Origin: Pseudooceanicola pacificus
Lineage (GTDB): Bacteria; Pseudomonadota; Alphaproteobacteria; Rhodobacterales; Rhodobacteraceae
DNA: 64,000 bases
NCBI RefSeq assembly: GCF_009789075.1
Contig: NZ_WNXQ01000003.1
Span: forward strand, 372,001-436,000
Reading direction: 5' to 3'
Of this stretch, positions 60,800 to 64,000 are shown piece after piece. Under the pieces are notes generated by a model. It worked only from the letters and a program-made list of their open reading frames with translations, was not told the DNA's origin and made no database searches. A program made the position numbers and the translations under genes. Each line of letters begins with the position of its first letter. Within the stretch, counting starts at the first letter, position 1.

Positions 60800-61480
60800 T
60801 CAGGAACGGCCCAGCGTCACCGGCTCGTCCGCCTCGACGGCGGTGGCCAGCTCGGCATCATACGCGGCCATGCTCTTGAGCTGTTCTTCCGAATAGCCAA
60901 AGGCGGTCACGGTCTCGCCTTGCCAGCCCAGTTCGGTGATCGGCAGCGCGACTTCGTGCTCGCCTATTCCGAGGAAGCCGCCGACGCCGATCACGGCCAT
61001 GACCTCGTCGTTGATGCGCACGACGCGGTCGATCTCGCCAATCGGCTCGCCCGAGGACGAGGCGACATTGGCGCCGACCAGGCTGCCCGCGGTCATCGTG
61101 CCACCGGCCGTGGCTGCGGCATCGCCGGCCATCCTGTCCTCGCTGTCGGCAATGGCGGTTGCCGCGCTGTCGGTACCCTCGGCCACGGCTTCGGCCCCGG
61201 CCTCGGCGGTGTCGGATGCGGCATCCACGGTGGCCGTGGCGGCGTTGCCGATGGCCTCGCCGGTCTTTTCGAGCGCCTGGCCCGCCGCGTCGACAGCCTC
61301 ACGCGCCTTGTCGCGCAGGGTTTCGGTGTCGCCCGATGCCTCTGCCTGGGCCGAGATCTCGCCGTCGCCAAGCCGCGAGCTGGTCGCGGCGTCGGAGTCG
61401 GCGGTCTGGGCGGACAGCGGGGCTGCCAGCAACGCGATGGCTGCGGCGCCGGACATCAGGGTGGCCTTGATGGTGGTCAT
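60800..61480 (-). CDS. Secreted PRC-barrel domain protein
   Basis: 226 residues starting MTTIKATLMSGAAAIALLAA (signal, cut near LSA-QT), with AGGAGA upstream. Residues 30-140 are low-complexity, rich in Ala, Glu, Asp and Thr, and look like an unstructured or coiled helical stretch (EAVDAAGQALEKTGEAIGNA). From about 142 a PRC-barrel domain follows: AGSLVGANVASSSGEPIGEI (about 142-161), VVRINDEVMAVIGVGGFLGIG (about 164-184) and ITELGWQGE. Bacterial PRC-barrel proteins with such N-termini are envelope proteins of unknown role, often induced by stress. Confidence 0.88.
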   Translation of the reverse strand: MTTIKATLMSGAAAIALLAAPLSAQTADSDAATSSRLGDGEISAQAEASGDTETLRDKAREAVDAAGQALEKTGEAIGNAATATVDAASDTAEAGAEAVAEGTDSAATAIADSEDRMAGDAAATAGGTMTAGSLVGANVASSSGEPIGEIDRVVRINDEVMAVIGVGGFLGIGEHEVALPITELGWQGETVTAFGYSEEQLKSMAAYDAELATAVEADEPVTLGRS

Positions 61481-61627
61481 GTTCGGTCTCCTGTCGTGGT
61501 TGCGATGGTTCACCGTGGCAACCGGCGGGGGGCCGAGTCGGTTCCCGGGGCGTCCCGTCGCGGCAGGTTTCCGCCGCAGGGGCCGGGCAGGCGGGCCGGG
61601 CGGGGGGCCGGGCAGGGACCGGAACGG

Positions 61628-61658
61628 AAAACCCCCGGCGCTTGTGCGGCACCGGGGG
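61628..61658 (-). terminator. Intrinsic terminator after acs
   Basis: On the minus strand CCCCCGG / CCGGGGG, extended inward past one mismatch to ten positions with a 7-base loop, is followed by TTTT, about 30 bp after the acs stop codon. Confidence 0.7.
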
Positions 61659-61685
61659 GCGGGGTTCAGGATATGCGGGGCCGGG

Positions 61686-63641
<1,956 letters not shown>

Positions 63642-63733
63642 CTTGGTGCTCCTCATCCCGTGGACGGTTGGGGCCATTCATGAACCCCCGCCAAGGCGGT
63701 CGCAACCAGTCCTTTTGGCGGAGATGGTCCGTG

Positions 63734-64000
63734 TCAGATCGCCAGGTATTCCGCCCGCAGGTCGTCATTGCCCAGCACCTCGGCTGCGGTGCCGTCAAAA
63801 ACCACCGATCCGGTGTCCAGGATCACGGCCCGGTCCGCCAGTTCCAGCGCGCGCACGGCGTTCTGTTCCACCAGGATCGTGGTGATGCCCTGTTCCTTGA
63901 TGATGCGCAGGGTCTTTTCGATCTCGTCCACGATCACTGGGGCCAGCCCTTCGTAGGGTTCGTCCAGCAGCAGCACCTTGATGTCCCGGCTCAGCGCGCG
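63734..64000 (-). CDS. ABC transporter ATPase, LivF type, N-terminus outside window
   Basis: The last 88 codons are visible. They contain Walker B with D-loop LLLDEPYEGLAPVIV, the switch histidine region replaced by LVEQNAVRALELADRAVILD, and the C-terminal VVFDGTAAEVLGNDDLRAEYLAI. The Q-N pair in VEQN and the overall end are typical of LivF, the second ATPase of branched-chain amino acid importers, and the same end occurs in related amide or urea importers. Walker A and signature lie beyond position 64000. It is upstream of acs on the same strand. Confidence 0.85.
   Translation of the reverse strand, partial: RALSRDIKVLLLDEPYEGLAPVIVDEIEKTLRIIKEQGITTILVEQNAVRALELADRAVILDTGSVVFDGTAAEVLGNDDLRAEYLAI

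Overview
The window is a GC-rich chromosomal segment of an alphaproteobacterium, most likely of the Rhodobacterales (Roseobacter/Paracoccus relatives). The evidence is the short proS, the glnB-glnA pair, the accB-accC-aat-DUF2155-mlaD-NDUFA12 neighbourhood, a complete lithotrophic sox cluster, and a lineage-typical intergenic motif present in three copies. I saw no phage, transposase, CRISPR array or broken gene. Gene density is high, with short intergenic gaps.

Layout. 1-8 kb: truncated AI-2E-family transporter, proS, a secreted 19-unit MORN protein, nadE, a hemerythrin-like protein, a 41-residue membrane peptide and a GNAT acetyltransferase. 8-20 kb: class IV aminotransferase, VOC protein flanked by a 28-bp inverted repeat pair, trpS, a rhomboid homologue lacking its catalytic residues, a hydrolase-OsmC fusion, a DUF3445 haem protein, an unknown protein, glnA and glnB, and nnr followed by a six-unit 40-bp tandem array. 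20-25 kb: Hint-domain protein, tRNA-Leu(UAG), CAP protein with six C-terminal repeats, EEP-fold nuclease-like protein and a Cache-only membrane sensor. 25-34.4 kb: family-5 (Dpp/Opp type) ABC importer with three consecutive paralogous binding proteins, each followed by a strong hairpin, then two permeases and two ATPases. 34.6-43 kb: a catabolic-looking block with flavin oxidoreductase, two SDRs, TesB thioesterase, GFA protein, alpha/beta hydrolase, Baeyer-Villiger-type monooxygenase and a double TetR regulator.

43.9-54 kb is the sox region. soxS-soxR-soxT runs leftward and soxV-W-X-Y-Z-A-B-C-D runs rightward. SoxR has the two sensor cysteines of the persulfide-responsive ArsR subgroup. Inverted repeats of the form ATTC-N8-GAAT sit in the soxS/soxV gap (one mismatch), in the soxW/soxX gap (exact), and in the soxB/soxC gap (exact and the most symmetrical). 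The last one is the most interesting regulatory observation, because it would give soxCD its own SoxR control. No soxEFGH follows soxD. Together the genes predict periplasmic thiosulfate oxidation to sulfate (SoxXA, YZ, B, CD), with SoxV/SoxW/SoxS supplying reductant and SoxT importing a sulfur species.

54-64 kb: clpP and clpX separated by an intrinsic terminator, RidA protein, NDUFA12 protein, MlaD-type protein, DUF2155 protein, aat overlapping it convergently, accC and accB, a PRC-barrel protein, acs, and the end of a LivF-type ATPase gene that leaves the window.

All assignments come from reading the translated sequence and motifs. No database search was run. Terminators and promoters are judged by eye.
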